DNA of 64,000 nucleotides, taken from assembly GCA_018340805.1 (NCBI GenBank), contig JACMZG010001913.1:36623476-36687475 (forward strand), in the 5' to 3' direction. This DNA comes from Microvelia longipes. Lineage: Eukaryota > Arthropoda > Insecta > Hemiptera > Veliidae. The translations under genes and the position numbers were made by a program. Below, piece by piece: positions 46,976 through 59,308 of this stretch (its first letter is position 1; the number at the start of each line of letters is the position of its first letter). The notes under the pieces were generated by a model, which was given only the letters and a program-made list of their open reading frames with translations, was not told the origin of the DNA and did no database searches.

Positions 46976-49448
46976 AATAAACAAAACGTAATCTAGAATG
47001 AGTCGTTTTCAACGTTTAAAAGGCAGTATGTATAATGGAATAGACTACTTTATTGCTTAAAATATTATTTTTTTAAAACTAAACATGTTGTTAGTTTTCC
47101 TACAAAGATAAAGTAGCGATGTACTATTGTTGATGATTGACCAAAACACAACAATTATTTATAATGGCTCAAACATTTGTAAGTTGTGCACAGAAGCCAA
47201 CATTATTGGGTTCCATTAGATTATAGTTTCCTAAAAAATGAATTCAATAACGGTCCATGCTACCACTGATACATTAAAAAAAACCAAGGTTTTTTTAATG
47301 GTGGAGCAACAAGGTTGCTCCACACCCCCCTCTTTGTACTACAGAGTAGAATTATCTTCTAGCGCAATCTAATAATGGATAAGCGGAACCCAGGTCAGGT
47401 CCCTGACGCTGAGTTCCTTTTCCATTCCAACCCCAGGAAAAATACTTGACCTGTCTAAGAACTGAACTAGTGCAATAAGAAATGTATCCACTAAACTAAA
47501 TATGTATATAAATATAACACCTTGGTCAAGGAAGTAGCTTTAAAATTAATACCAATAGTCATACTCTCCTTAGCTTTATTGAATGGTGTAATGTGTTCCA
47601 AAGTAATGTAGATTATGTTCCTCCTCCGCAAAGAACACAAGATACAAAACACTAAGGATGTCTTTAAGGAAACACTAAGGATGTCCAAGTTTGTATGACT
47701 GCTACATAATTTTTCAAATTATCAAGTTGAATCCTCCGTTGTGATTGCTGATCATCATCTCTATCTTATTAGGCTCAAGACTCAGTAACCCAAACTCAGA
47801 ATTCAATTATATGCTAGAAAACTTTGTCTATGATCAAACTAGATTCAATGCACTAATGTCATATTACGTTAGAATTTCAGGTCTTCATAAAGTTCAGGTT
47901 TTAAACAAAAATGTTAGAGAATATTTATGTTATAATTTTGAAATTTGGCTTTTTTGAGGTTCAATTTTTTTTCTGTGTTAATCTAAATTTAGTTTTTGTT
48001 ACTTTGAATAAAGAAATGTATTATATTGGCAAACATGATGCTGCTTCTAGGTTAGAAGCGAGGTGTTTGAAGCACAGTCTTTCCTTTGATAACCCAGGGG
48101 CCTTCATTATTCATTTAAATAACAATGAAATTACTTATATATATTTTGTTTAGTGAGGATGCAGTTAAGTTTTTGTTAAACTAGCCTGTTTAACAAACGG
48201 GCTAGTTTGTTTAGTTTTGGAAACCTTCTCTGAATTTAAGTTCGTTTCCATTTTTTATCAATCTTTCATTTTTGGCTCAACTTTTCTTTGTTTATTTCAA
48301 ATTTCAAAATTATTAAATTGAAATTGTCATAACCAGAGACTATAGTCTCTGCATACTTAAACAGTAAGACTGTCGACTCAATGGTGGAAAAATTTGGATT
48401 CCAGTCGACACTAGCGGGCAGGGGACCTACCTTTCAATTGAGTGAACGTGGCTTAATTTTCGCTTTTTGCCCCCAGTCAGTTTGAAATTTAATTATCATA
48501 CTTTGTATAATTATACTTCTAACTAACCCTACCACTTTAATCTTATACAGAACACTTTATTATAATTAACACTTATACACTGATTATTTTTAAGTTTTTC
48601 ATTCAAGTAATTTATTAATTTAATTGGTTCAATCAGGTAATAATAAAATAGTGGCTAAAGTTTACACGTGGTAGAAGATAGATTTGGGCATTTAATGCAT
48701 AATTACATCGGCAAGATGCGCACATGTGATTTAATGTAATTACCTGATAAAATCGACTAAATTGATAAATTAATTAAATGAAATTTACACTTATCGTTCT
48801 CTAGAAGTTTTAAAAAGGGTTTTAAAAGCTTTCTATTTACTTTTAGCTTCTGAATTTTTGAAATACAGAACATGCAACAGAGAACCGTTTTTGTGAAAAA
48901 TACATACAGAAAACAATAATTTTATAATAATAATAAATGTAGCTCTCATAACCAAGAATTGCCATTACTTACTATGGCAGCATGGCTCATAGTAAGCAAT
49001 GCATCGCTGTCCATGCATTGGTCTGCCAACATTTTCTCTCCATTCCATGGATTGTAACAATGTGAGTTTTCTCCATAACACCACTTTACACGGTCTAACC
49101 ATATATATCTTGGTCTACCTCAGAGTTTTCTGCCAGAACCATCTTTTTCTAAAATAATCATCACCACACTTGTATCCCATCTCATAACAGGCTGATACTA
49201 TTACAGTTTATTTTTCTTTATTATAGCCACAATAATTTGGTGTGTATACATTTCCCTATTTTTCATTCCACTTTATTCCTTGTTTTTCTACATTCAACTT
49301 TATTTCAATAATTTTTTTTATTCAGAAAACCAAAGTTTAAATATTTTGTTTGACAGGGTTGCTAACTAGTTTGATGAGCCAAATTTATGCTGATGCCTGG
49401 GGTAGGTTCTTTTCCCACCCATGCTTAGCAGGTAAAATAACCTGGTGC
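46976..49448. other. Intergenic stretch between FATP copy b and mGluR 3' UTR
   Basis: No gene recognised. The frames near 47745-48153 have no domain I know. Small hairpins occur at 48178-48212 (aaactagcctgtttaac / gggctagttt) and 47260-47320. Confidence 0.5.
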
Positions 49449-49454
49449 TTTATT
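49449..49454 (-). promoter_or_regulatory. Candidate mGluR poly(A) signal
   Basis: First AATAAA found on the - strand after the mGluR stop, about 370 nt downstream. It lies beyond the hammerhead-like motif at 49586-49628, so that motif would be inside the 3' UTR if this signal is used. Confidence 0.4.
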
Positions 49455-49585
49455 TTGTTACGCTATTTGTAAAAATAAGCTTTCTAGTCTTGGAAACCAA
49501 TTATTTTAATAACAGAAAACTGAGCAGTGGAGTAAACACAGCTAACCAATAACAACACCAAAATCTCTCCACAAAACCCTTATTA

Positions 49586-49628
49586 AAACCAGAGCCGGCT
49601 TTCGACCTCACGATCATCATCAGTGCCT
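49586..49628 (-). ncRNA. Hammerhead-ribozyme-like motif in predicted mGluR 3' UTR
   Basis: On the - strand, CTGATGA is followed by a short stem-loop (GATC GTGA GGTC), then GAAA, and an AGCC/GGCT stem III ending in UC before the would-be cleavage site. This is the hammerhead order: stem I, CUGANGA, stem II, GAA, stem III, UH. One extra base sits between CUGAUGA and stem II, and stem I is weak with mismatches, so activity is unproven. It may derive from a Penelope-like element or a hammerhead-bearing retroelement. Confidence 0.45.
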
Positions 49629-49826
49629 ATCCAACAAATATTAAAGAAATGAACTAAAAATACATAATATAATGTAGTAAAAATATAAAAACTACTTAAT
49701 AATAAAGATAAACTTAAAAATTAAAAATAAAAAAATATTTTTAGAGGTGTCAAAAAATTAAAAGTTAAAATACATAAAATATCACATTAAATTATAGAAT
49801 TACTGGAGAGTTGAAGAAGGAGAATC

Positions 49827-49978
49827 CTAGTCTGACTTAGAGTCATATAGCGGACTGGCTGGGGGGGGTACAACAACAGACATACTTCCACTTTCACCTT
49901 TCCTGTTCAGCGCTTTATCACCGTTCTCTTCAACATTACAAAGTATCTCCAAATTTTCAAGAGCTGACATAGGACCAC
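49827..49978 (-). CDS. mGluR: mGluR terminal exon
   Basis: Acceptor catttcgaaag ends at 49979. Two bases (GT) complete a Cys codon with the T left by the previous exon, then GPMSALENLEILCNVEENGD, KALNRKGESGSMSV, VVPPPASPLYDSKSD and TAG. The phase fits exactly, but the acceptor has a poor polypyrimidine tract, so the exon is a little less certain than the others. An AATAAA on this strand lies at 49454-49449, giving a predicted 3' UTR of about 370 nt. Confidence 0.8.
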
Positions 49979-51165
49979 CTTTCGAAATGTAAGGTAATAT
50001 TATTTTAAAAATATTCCTTAAATAATGAAGACAAAACATAGTATGCCTATCAAGAATGGAGCCCTTCCTATGATTGTGCTCGATCGAAATTTAGCTTTCA
50101 TGAAATAAGTGGTTCCCCGTTAGTCATGTGCAAAACTTTAAGAGGACACTTTTTAAACTGACAAAAACAACCAAAGTTACAGCCAAAAGTTGAGTTATGA
50201 GTCTGAATGGCATATTTTGAGTGCACTAAGAATATTGAAGACATTTGATGTAAGACATTCCTTAATTCTAACAATCCAGAACTATAAATATTAAAGACAA
50301 TATTTGGTTCACCTCAGGAACAGCAAAGGAAAAAGTAAGTTAGTTGTATGTATTGCTCAAATCCATTTGAAGCTGATAAGGTTAAGAAGCATTTGTTCAA
50401 TTAAGGGATACAAGGAAGGGTTTGCACCATTGGATTTCGGCCTATTTAACCCAACACCAATAAGTATATAATTATGTTACACACTTCGATGAGCTCAATG
50501 AGAACTTGATGATGTTTAGGTTGACGAATTTTCGACAGGAAGTCCATTGGTTTGAGTGTATTTGGTCATTTGTTGTCTGACTAGTTTTGTTACATCCAAT
50601 GGATTCACTTCATCAGGTGTTTGCTTCGTGGCCACTAAAAACAAAGTATAAAATAATTAAAAGAAGATATAGTAACTATGTTGAAGGGCATTAATTAAGT
50701 TTAAAGAAAACTTAATCTTATGTTATTAATTTAGATTAAAGCAAAGGAATTTCTAATTTTAAAATTGTTTTTGAAAATATTCAAGAGCAGTAATATCTAA
50801 TAGTATTAAGGCTATTGCCTTAGTTGGAAATTTTTTTCTACTTTGCAATAACAAATTGACTTCTATCTGCAATGATATAGTGCAATGGAAATTTTTTGCT
50901 ATTAAAAACTGCAATTGCAAAATACAAATTTCTGCGCAAAGGAAATTTTGCAAATAAGATGAATACATCAATTTGATACAACCGTGTTTTAAAAATAATG
51001 AATAGTTGCACAGTATAGTTGTGAGAGACACCTTACAAGTGTACCAAGCAAATGCAATTCTACTTCTGGAAACTGTTCCATCATTATTACATTCATCATC
51101 AAGGGGGACATGACATTATGCAGAGCCATCAATGATGATGAATGAGAAATAATGTACTTGAACTA

Positions 51166-51569
51166 CAGTCTATCGTTTAGTTTAAAAATCTTGACAGGTC
51201 AGTTTAGACACCACTGATTCTTAAGAAAAAAAAATCCCTGCAAGAAGGGAGAGGGAAAAAACTATGTAAACAAATCAGGTTATTTTACCTGTATTTTCTT
51301 GGCGATGTTTTTTAACATTTCTTTTGTGTAGTTTTATTTTAAAATATAATTTTTAAGATTAACTTGAAAGTAGTTTTCAAAACGATGTAAACAAAAGAAG
51401 AACAGCAAGCAAAGCAAACGATTGCCGGAAAGAAGGTTTTTTCCCTACAGCGGTTATTGTGGTAGGGATTTTTTCTCTTTTTAAGTAAGAGGTTGGCAGC
51501 GGCTTCTCTGATTGGTCAATCCCCAAAATACTTATGAACTTGGGGATTTTTAAACTAAACGATAGACTG
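51166..51569. mobile_element. TA-flanked DNA transposon relic (Tc1/mariner-like ends)
   Basis: Left end cagtctatcgtttagtttaa and right end ttaaactaaacgatagactg are perfect inverted complements and are flanked by TA on both sides, as in Tc1/mariner insertions. About 404 bp, no transposase. Internal agaggttggcagcggcttct is shared with 32850-32972. Confidence 0.8.
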
Positions 51570-51571
51570 TA

Positions 51572-52899
51572 CTACTAATAATAACCCTACTTGAACTAAC
51601 ACATAGAGGTTGTCTCTTGGTAACATAGATAATGAAGATATATATTTGGAAAACAGATGATAGTATTCATTTTTTTGGCCATAAATTAAAAAAATATGAA
51701 ATGGCAAAAAATATTTTGTGTGTTTCAATTAAATAATTTGATGATAACAGTTCCCAGATGCAGCATTGCATTTGTTTGTTACATTTCCAAGGTGTCTCTC
51801 GCACAATTATATAGTGCCAAATAAAATAAATGATACAAAAAAATGAATGATAAAAAAATAAAGATTTATTTACTCATTTAAAAATTATTAAAAAAATTCG
51901 GTGGTTAAGATCCTGGGACAATTTTAACCAAAAAGTGAGCTTAATATGAAGGAAAACTACTTGAACTAACACATAGAGATTGTCTCTTGGTCACAGATAT
52001 AATGGAGACATGTATTAGGAAAACAGATGTTGGTATTCAAGAAAATAAATAGAGATCATTCAATGCTGAATAGGTAGAGGATGAATCTATGTGAAAGTCC
52101 AAAAAATATAGAGTAATACTGCACAACATATAACTCTTTTAACATAGTAATTTGGAAGTAAATTTATTTGTTTCTTTTTCTAAAATATAAACTAGCTTTT
52201 ATCTCCACAATAATAGAACTTTTCGGGGTTTGTTACAAGTCAATAAATACCCCCATTGTATCTAAGGTCACTGAGCTGGGTAATAAAGAAAAACGGGCCT
52301 ATAAATGGGAAAATTTCCTGGCAGACATTCGAACCCCAGCTGGAACATTTTTTTTTGTTTAACTGAGAGGGTTTAAAGTGAAGCACCTTTAGAGCACTTA
52401 GTTTTACTATAAATCCCAACCTTAAAGCAAACCCCTAGTGCGAACTCTATATTTATACCAAAAAAGAGAGCCATAACAAATGAGCATTAAATTATTTTAA
52501 CATCTAGTTTATAATAATTCTTATGTTTTTTGGCCGTATTGTCAATAAAATATTTTGTGTGTAGCGATTAAATAATTCAATGATAATAAAAAATTAATCC
52601 AGACATCATAAAAATCGTTTTAAAGACTGCAAAAGAAAGAAATTATAAATCAAAATTTAACACAAATGTTTTTATCTCCAACTTCGAGAAAAAATTAGTT
52701 ACAATAAAAGGGCTATAAATTTTGTATTATGTCATAATTTACTGAAGGTAAAGAAGAAATATTTTAACCTTTTGTTAAAACAAGAAAAATAGTAGTTAAA
52801 GTTTTAGTATCAATGTTTTAGCACTTCATAAATCTAAAGAAACAAGTAGAAGGGAGAAAAAGTTTAAGTCCTAATTGTTTCCTGTTCTTATAGTAGAGT
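51572..52899. other. mGluR intron DNA, little structure
   Basis: Two similar blocks (about 51590-51660 and 51958-52030: ttgaactaacacatagaggt, tgtctcttgg, ggaaaacagatg) form a diverged direct repeat about 365 bp apart. Otherwise nothing recognised. Confidence 0.5.
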
Positions 52900-53690
52900 A
52901 CATGATTTAGAACTATTTTCTTATAACTTTTCCGCATTTATACCGTAATTTAGGTAAATACATTGAGCAAAAAATCCGATATCGGGATTTCACCTGAATT
53001 ATCCGCTGCAGATGTATTTAGGACCTCCTAAGTGGTTTTAACGAAGTTATCTCTCTGTATGCGTGTGTTAGTGAGTCTGTTCTCATTCATATCCTACTGT
53101 ATTTACGCTAGAGAGTTGAAACTGGGCACAAAAATCAATCTTTAGGTACGATAGCGCTATTAGGAAAATATTTTTTATGTCCTCACTTACCCACAATAAT
53201 GACTCAGCAAAGAATTTCAAAAATCATAAAACACGGAAAAATTTGTCGATCGATTTATGATTTAGGACACATGTATTAATATACATATAAGTCCAACATA
53301 CATACCAAGTTTCATCTCATTATCAGCATTAATTCAATGTTTATCAAATTACTTATAATGTTTTATTTTTATAAAAAAGGAAAAAATCAGGAAAAATAGA
53401 AAATCAAACCGATTGAGTTGAAATTCGGTTAAGTATATCCCTTAACGTTATAAATAAGTATACAAACGTATAAAAGTTTGAGTACGGCAAGTTTATGTAC
53501 GTTTTTTTTGGATTTAAAATTTAAGCAGCATCGAATTAGGGCAGTGCCTGAATGGTGACCGCTGGGAATAAAACAAATGTATATTACTATCTAAGGCAAA
53601 GTGAAGTGAGTCAGATTTAGTGAGAATGAGCATGGCAAATCCGATCTGGCGAGGAAAAGTTCCGAGGTACCCCGTACCCGAATATTTATT
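52900..53690 (+). repeat. Dispersed repeat family A, long copy 6
   Basis: One of the longest copies. It includes gagagttgaaactgggcaca, atctctctgtatgcgtgtgt, tgcctgaatggtgaccgctg and ends gttccgaggtaccccgtacc. It lies in the last mGluR intron and is oriented opposite to copies 1-4. Confidence 0.65.
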
Positions 53691-54204
53691 TTAGTTTTTA
53701 GCCACCCAAAAAATACCTGGTATATGTGGTGTACCTAATGTACACCACTGAAATAACTCAAAATTGCCATTACGTGACTATGCAAAAAGTTCCTTTAACT
53801 TAAGTAACAACTTTAACACGTTTCATCTAAGAGACCAACAATTTCCATTCTTTGAAAAATAATATTGATACATTTGAGGGTCATAAATTTTGTCCAGACA
53901 CAGGTTAACTTATTATTAGATACAAGGTTAAACTTAAAACAATTTTTAAAGTAAAACAAATCAAAATTAAGTATAACAAAATAATTAAGAAGATTGAAAA
54001 TCCATGTAGTGTTTGGACAAACGGAGCATGCAGAATCCAGAAATTTCTTACAAGAAAAACAAATGTTTTTTTGTTAAAGAAATAAATGTTGATAAAAAGA
54101 TAAGCTTAAGTTTCATACGCAAACCTCACCTTTTCCAGGATTGTAAAATGGTAACGGAACACGTATTATTGTCATAAGTAAGGATTCCCATTCTATGAAT
54201 TTAA

Positions 54205-54275
54205 ATCCCCGACAGGGATCAAACATGGTTTGTACAGGGATTGTAGATTAGTGTGCTAACCATTACACAATATAC
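54205..54275 (-). repeat. tRNA-like SINE sequence beside an mGluR splice donor
   Basis: On the - strand: tgtgtaatggttagcacact is an A-box head and tgtttgatccctgtc a B-box segment, at tRNA-like spacing. It begins about 20 bp downstream of the donor at 54295. Confidence 0.5.
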
Positions 54276-54295
54276 AAAGATTGCTTAGTACTTAC

Positions 54296-54419
54296 ATGAT
54301 GAATGTGATTGCTTGCAGCAAGTGTTAGAGCAAGTCATGGTGCTGATAGGTCGGTTTGGCCTGTTAGGCATCATACTCTGCCGCACATTCCTTTCTGGTC
54401 TAATTAAAATGATGTACAA
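54296..54419 (-). CDS. mGluR: mGluR exon: start of cytoplasmic tail
   Basis: Acceptor ttttgtttcag ends at 54420; donor TCAT|gtaagtac. It encodes LYIILIRPERNVRQSMMPNR, then PNRPISTMTCSNTCCKQ and SHSS, plus one base. L/VYIILFxPExNVR is the post-TM7 segment of mGluRs. A tRNA-derived SINE-like sequence lies only about 20 bp past the donor (54205-54275). Confidence 0.95.
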
Positions 54420-55104
54420 CTGAAACAAAATGAATGAATTGAGCGAAAACTCAAACAATAATTGCTTAAAAACAATAAGAAGACAGCTTATTATTATTCG
54501 GCTTCATAGCCGCTCTGACATTAGGTGAAAATGGAGGCGAATTTTTGAGGAAAAATACATCTCTTCGAGGCTCATTTGTTGTTTTATTGTCTTTGAACCA
54601 CTTTTCACATTGTCGGAAATTTTTCAATATCTGAGAAATCTAAATAATTGCCTGCAAAGCTAGCACTTTTAAAAAAATTATTAAATAATTTTTTCTAAGT
54701 TTAAATATTAAAGCGCATAGCGAAATGCATACAAAGCATAAAGTATATGAGTATCTAACCTAAAAATATATAGGAAATGTACAAGCCTAGTAGCTTGTTA
54801 GAATATAAAATTTATTTCACAATACCTGACGTATTGAATTTAAATATATTTCTCCTTTTCAATTTACTAGTATAAATTGTACTTATATATTTTATGTTAA
54901 AGTCCATCTCAGCAGAATATTTGTAGCGAATTTTCTTTGAAAAAAAAATCGATTCAGAGGTTGCTTTTGTGGTTAGGATGGACAGGGAGTGTGTTCAAAT
55001 CCGTTTCAGAGGTTCTATCGAGATCTGTCAAAAACAGGTTTAAAAAAAAACTTTATAAATGTACATACATACATATACATTAATAAACACACACACACAC
55101 ACAT

Positions 55105-55114
55105 ACATACATAC

Positions 55115-55180
<66 letters not shown>
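55105..55180. repeat. (TA)n microsatellite with flanking (AC)n and (ATAC)n
   Basis: cacacacac, then acatacatac, then about 60 bp of TA. Confidence 0.95.
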
Positions 55181-55182
<2 letters not shown>

Positions 55183-55794
55183 CTAGCGATTTCTTGTAAA
55201 CACACTGTCTTTAGAATGGAATAATATTTTTAAATAGATCTCGGTACAACAATCAACCAAAGAGACTGCATGAAACCTATTGAAAACCAGGGAATTATGA
55301 CTTCATTTAGCCAGTTTTTCAAAATGTTTAACATATTGTTAAAATTTAATGTTATTATTTTTTGCCGCAAAAAAGGTCCTTTGTTATGTTTTTGGGGCGT
55401 TAAATCGAATAAGCACTCCGGAGTAGATATGACCCAGCAAAGTGACCAGAAAGCTAAAAAAACGTGGTAATGACCGGAAACTAACGTTTCAGCCGCTAAA
55501 CAACAAATTTCCAATGGTTGTCAATGTATTTTAGGGGTTGAATAGAACAAAACCGGTTCGAAGGACATAACGACCAACTAAAGTCACCAACCAGTTGAAA
55601 AACGGTGGTAAATCACCACATAACCTAAAATACGGTTGATAAAACAACATAATATGTCGAGAAGGGTTTCGTTTTTGATGTCGTTTGGGGTGCTGAATAA
55701 AATAAAACCGGTCCGATGTTGATAAGACTACACTAAGTACGTAAACCTAGGGTTCCCAGGTACGAATCTCGATACCGGCGATAATTATTTATAT

Positions 55795-56310
55795 AAATAA
55801 TACTTAGTACGTTCACACACACTTCTAGATCCGCGTATCATATGGGATACGATCTCTCAATACGGTAATATTAGCTGTATGAACCATGCGGAGGGGATCC
55901 GATCGCATACGCTTGAACTAGGGAGATGGAATCTAAATGGATCTCCCGATACGCTGTATGTACCTTTAGAGACGATCGTATTTAACAAATAACCTTCTCG
56001 TCGAACTTTTATTTCACTTCTATATTACCGTTTTTGATCAAATAACTTTTGGAATATTTTTTTAAGCGTAACTTTATTATTATGCAAAGAAATCACAATT
56101 TAATTAAATATATTTTTTGTTTTAAACTTCCTTATAACCAAAAGTGAACCTTCACCATAAAAGACGCGATGTTTTGGTGGGATCAGTTATCACGTAATCT
56201 CACTCGATTGATTAAACAAATACGGTGTAAGAACCGTAAAGTTAGCTGACCGTATTGCATACGTATTCAATACGATCGCCTGTTAAATACGCTATGTGTT
56301 CGTAGTAAAT
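55795..56310 (-). mobile_element. Dispersed element family D, copy 3
   Basis: Inverted relative to copies 1 and 2: gtacgttcacacacacttct, agatccgcgtatc, ccatgcggaggggatccgat and gcgtatttaacaggcgat. Located in an mGluR intron. Confidence 0.7.
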
Positions 56311-56759
56311 GATATAAATAATAATAATAAATATAAATAATAATAAGTATAAATAAAAAACATAAGCCATGTTTATCTTCATATTTACACAATATAAGTT
56401 TATAACTACAAAATAATTGACGCACGGAGTTCCGCAAGCTGGGCGAATTTTCTTAGCAATGCGAGCTTTCTTGCTCAACAATCCAGGTCTTGTTTAAGTT
56501 TCCTATTTATGCCTTATAACCTGAGAATTACGATAATTAATTTCATACTCATTTTTCCGGACTTTTCAAAGGAAATGCTCTTGATCATTATTTCATTTAT
56601 TACTAAACAGTTAAACACGTATTTTTCAAATTTCTTCTCTGTCATTATTTCTTATTGACTTCGTTACTAAACTTAACTTCATTGTTTTAAACAAACGAGG
56701 CAACAATTTCCTGATCTCAAGTTAACTTTTATTTTATTTTTAACTTTTTGTATTTTCCT

Positions 56760-57305
56760 GAGTTTTGACTGTAAGGTTAGAAGACGTTGGGAGTTGAGAA
56801 GGCTTAGTGGTACCCCACACTTCTAGACCATAGGACCACGCGGGTTATAAGACTACATTATAAATTCGAAGCTTGCTGCTCAGTGATAGTTTTGACCTAT
56901 GATCTAGAAGGCGTAACAGGAACTTGTATCGTCTTGAAACGTCAGTACGTTTGATTTTTTGTGTGTAGTTGCCAGTTTAGCCGTCTGTCAAAGTTAAGGC
57001 CCAGGTATCGGACTGAAGAGGATTTAGGAATTAGAACTTGATTGAGGGTGACTGGAGGACAATTGTCAATTCGAAGAGCAAAAGTGACATGAACTCTTTT
57101 CTGTTCGTTGATTTTTATTCTTCATTCCTCAACCATGGTTCTAATGGGGAAAGGTGATTTTGAGTTTGATCAGAAGCCGTTATGTGGTCTTCGTGGACAG
57201 AAAGGATAGCTTTATCGTCGGCAAAGGTTCCTAGGATTGTGGATGGATGTTCAAGAATGTCGCGTGTGTAGAAGGAGTACAAAATAGGTTCTAAAATACT
57301 GCCTT
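56760..57305 (-). mobile_element. Decayed Jockey-type LINE reverse transcriptase fragment
   Basis: On the - strand from 57303: SQGSILEPILYSFYTRDILE, then TILGTFADDKAILSVHEDH. This is the RT block PQGSVLGPxLYxxYxxDxP...xATFADDTAILS with the catalytic (F/Y)ADD retained. Then come HVTFALRIDNCPPVTLN and SSVRYLGLNFDRRLNWQLH, the later Jockey RT segments. Stops and frameshifts occur between blocks. Confidence 0.8.
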
Positions 57306-57410
57306 GAGAGATCCATTAGTTATGATTTATAAAGCCATGATAGAGAGTAGGTTGAGCTATGGTGTCCTTCTCTGGGGCCATGCAAATACAAATTGTCTTT
57401 TAATACTACA
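57305..57410 (+). mobile_element. Second RT fragment, opposite strand
   Basis: VMIYKAMIESRLSYGVLLWG then LLILQKRLIRIML resembles the post-RT segment YxALxxSxLxYGxxxWG...LxxLQKRxIRxI of non-LTR elements. It abuts the - strand LINE fragment, so one element was inserted or rearranged against the other. Confidence 0.65.
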
Positions 57411-57501
57411 GAAGAGACTAATAAGAATAATGCTTTTACTAAACTTCAAAACATCTGATATTTTGAAGTTTAGTAAAATCATTATTCTTATTAGTCTCTT
57501 C
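57411..57501. other. Near-perfect 40-bp-arm hairpin at the end of an RT fragment
   Basis: gaagagactaataagaataa (57411) continuing to aacttcaaaa is mirrored from 57461 to 57501, leaving a loop of about 10 bp. The left arm is the RT coding sequence (KRLIRIM), so the RT sequence was copied back on itself. Confidence 0.85.
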
Positions 57502-58023
57502 TATGTTGTGTAGAGCCTTAATTTGACGTCGCTTAAAAATGTCCAGTGTTTACCTTCGATAAAGGTTGTAGAGTGTTGAGAAATCTCTAGTCTCACACTA
57601 GGGAAGCTCTAGTAGGAGTAAGTACCATTATGACAACGAATGGAAACTGTCACAATTCTAGACCCCTTTAATACTGGGCTTTCGCCAAAGCATTCCCTAT
57701 ATTTATTATTAGTCTCATTTACCTGTCGTCATAAGGAAGGTTCTTTTCGAAAGCCCGTGTCTTAAGGTTATGGTTTTAGCAGTGTTAAAATCAGATGTTT
57801 TGAATTTGCGGCTAATTTTTGTCCGACGTATATTATGCTGATTTAATTTTCCGACATAAATTAGTCGGAGAATCGAAATAACTAATTTAACAGTGTTAAA
57901 ATCACAATCTTAAAATACGTGTTTTCGAAAGTCGAATGTAACCTCTTGTGACGTCAAAACTAACCTTGTCTATAATTAATATCTTCTAAATGCGAAATAT
58001 TAAATATCAATAGAGATACTTAC

Positions 58024-58175
58024 TTTTGGTGAAAACAAGCAGGCTATAGTAACGTATGCTGACAGTGAAATAGCAACTGATAAACTGGTTATCCTCAGCG
58101 GCATGTGATTACCTGTACCGAAATATATTGGTACAAATGCTAACCATATGACACATGTAGTGTACATCGTAAACC
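58024..58175 (-). CDS. mGluR: mGluR exon: TM6, extracellular loop 3, TM7
   Basis: Acceptor ttttttcacag ends at 58176; donor CCAAAA|gtaagt. Two bases complete the Gly codon, followed by FTMYTTCVIWLAFVPIYFG, loop GNHMPLR, and TM7 ITSLSVAISLSAYVTIACLF ending SPK. These are the FTMYTTCIIWLAFxPIYF and SVSxSLSAxVxLxCLFxPK segments typical of mGluRs. Confidence 0.96.
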
Positions 58176-59040
58176 CTGTGAAAAAAACAAATTATCTCAA
58201 ACAATTTCGTAATGAATTAAGATTGTATAATATAAGTACAATCATTAGGAAGAGCCAACTCGTAGAAGAGACATAAAAAGTCTATAGGAAGAACCTACTG
58301 GTAGGAGAAACCAGCAATATACCAATAGAAGAACCTTATTTGTACTAAAGATAAAAAAAGAGTCGATAGAAAGATCCGACTGGTAGAAGATACCTAGAAA
58401 CAACCTCTAGCAAGGGATACCTCTACGATTTTCCAGTCAACTTCGGACTCGATCAACAGAACCTCAGAATAAGTTGTGATTTAAAGTCTAAAGTTGTTAT
58501 AACTTCGAGCTGGCTTTGTTCTTAAAATGACATGATTACCCGAAGCATACGTTAGTACTGCAGTATTAGTTAGATCTAGTTAAACTCGCCTCAAAACATA
58601 ATAGTAATCAATACACAAAAACACACATATACATACACACACACACACACATACACATAACCGTTATGTGGAAAAAGTAATAAAAAAGCAGCGGTTTAAT
58701 TAATTAAAAAAACAAATAATAATTAATGTATATGAATATGAAATGTAAATTAAATATAAAAGTAAAGAATAAAAAATGACAAAAAATAATAAAAGTTTTA
58801 GAATTTTAATAGAATAAATTAGGCTGAAAAGATGTTTCGAAGTTTTGGGGAAAGTTAGTCTGTAAAATGTCGTAATATTTCATTATACAGTTCCTAAGCA
58901 AGATTTATACTATAGAGGACTTAAGGGTTTAGCTAACTTAATCGCCCTAATATTTGCAATATATTAACTATGTTATAGTGCATCAGATCTCGGACTAGTA
59001 CAGTTACCTACAACTTAAATGAACTACCCTTTAAATTTTA

Positions 59041-59233
<193 letters not shown>

Positions 59234-59308
59234 ACACTTTGCGCCAATCTCGGGATGAGGTTAGAATAATAACACAGCTTTACTTGAAAACCATATATTT
59301 ATTCACTT

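Noticed and set aside
47745..48153. Possible coding exon pair
   Set aside because: Overlapping frames of 70 and 80 codons lack recognisable domains, splice context or similarity to either gene.
49827..50039. Upstream part of the - strand frame (MFCLHYLRNIFKIILPYISK)
   Set aside because: Phase matching places the exon start at 49978; the residues before it are intron.
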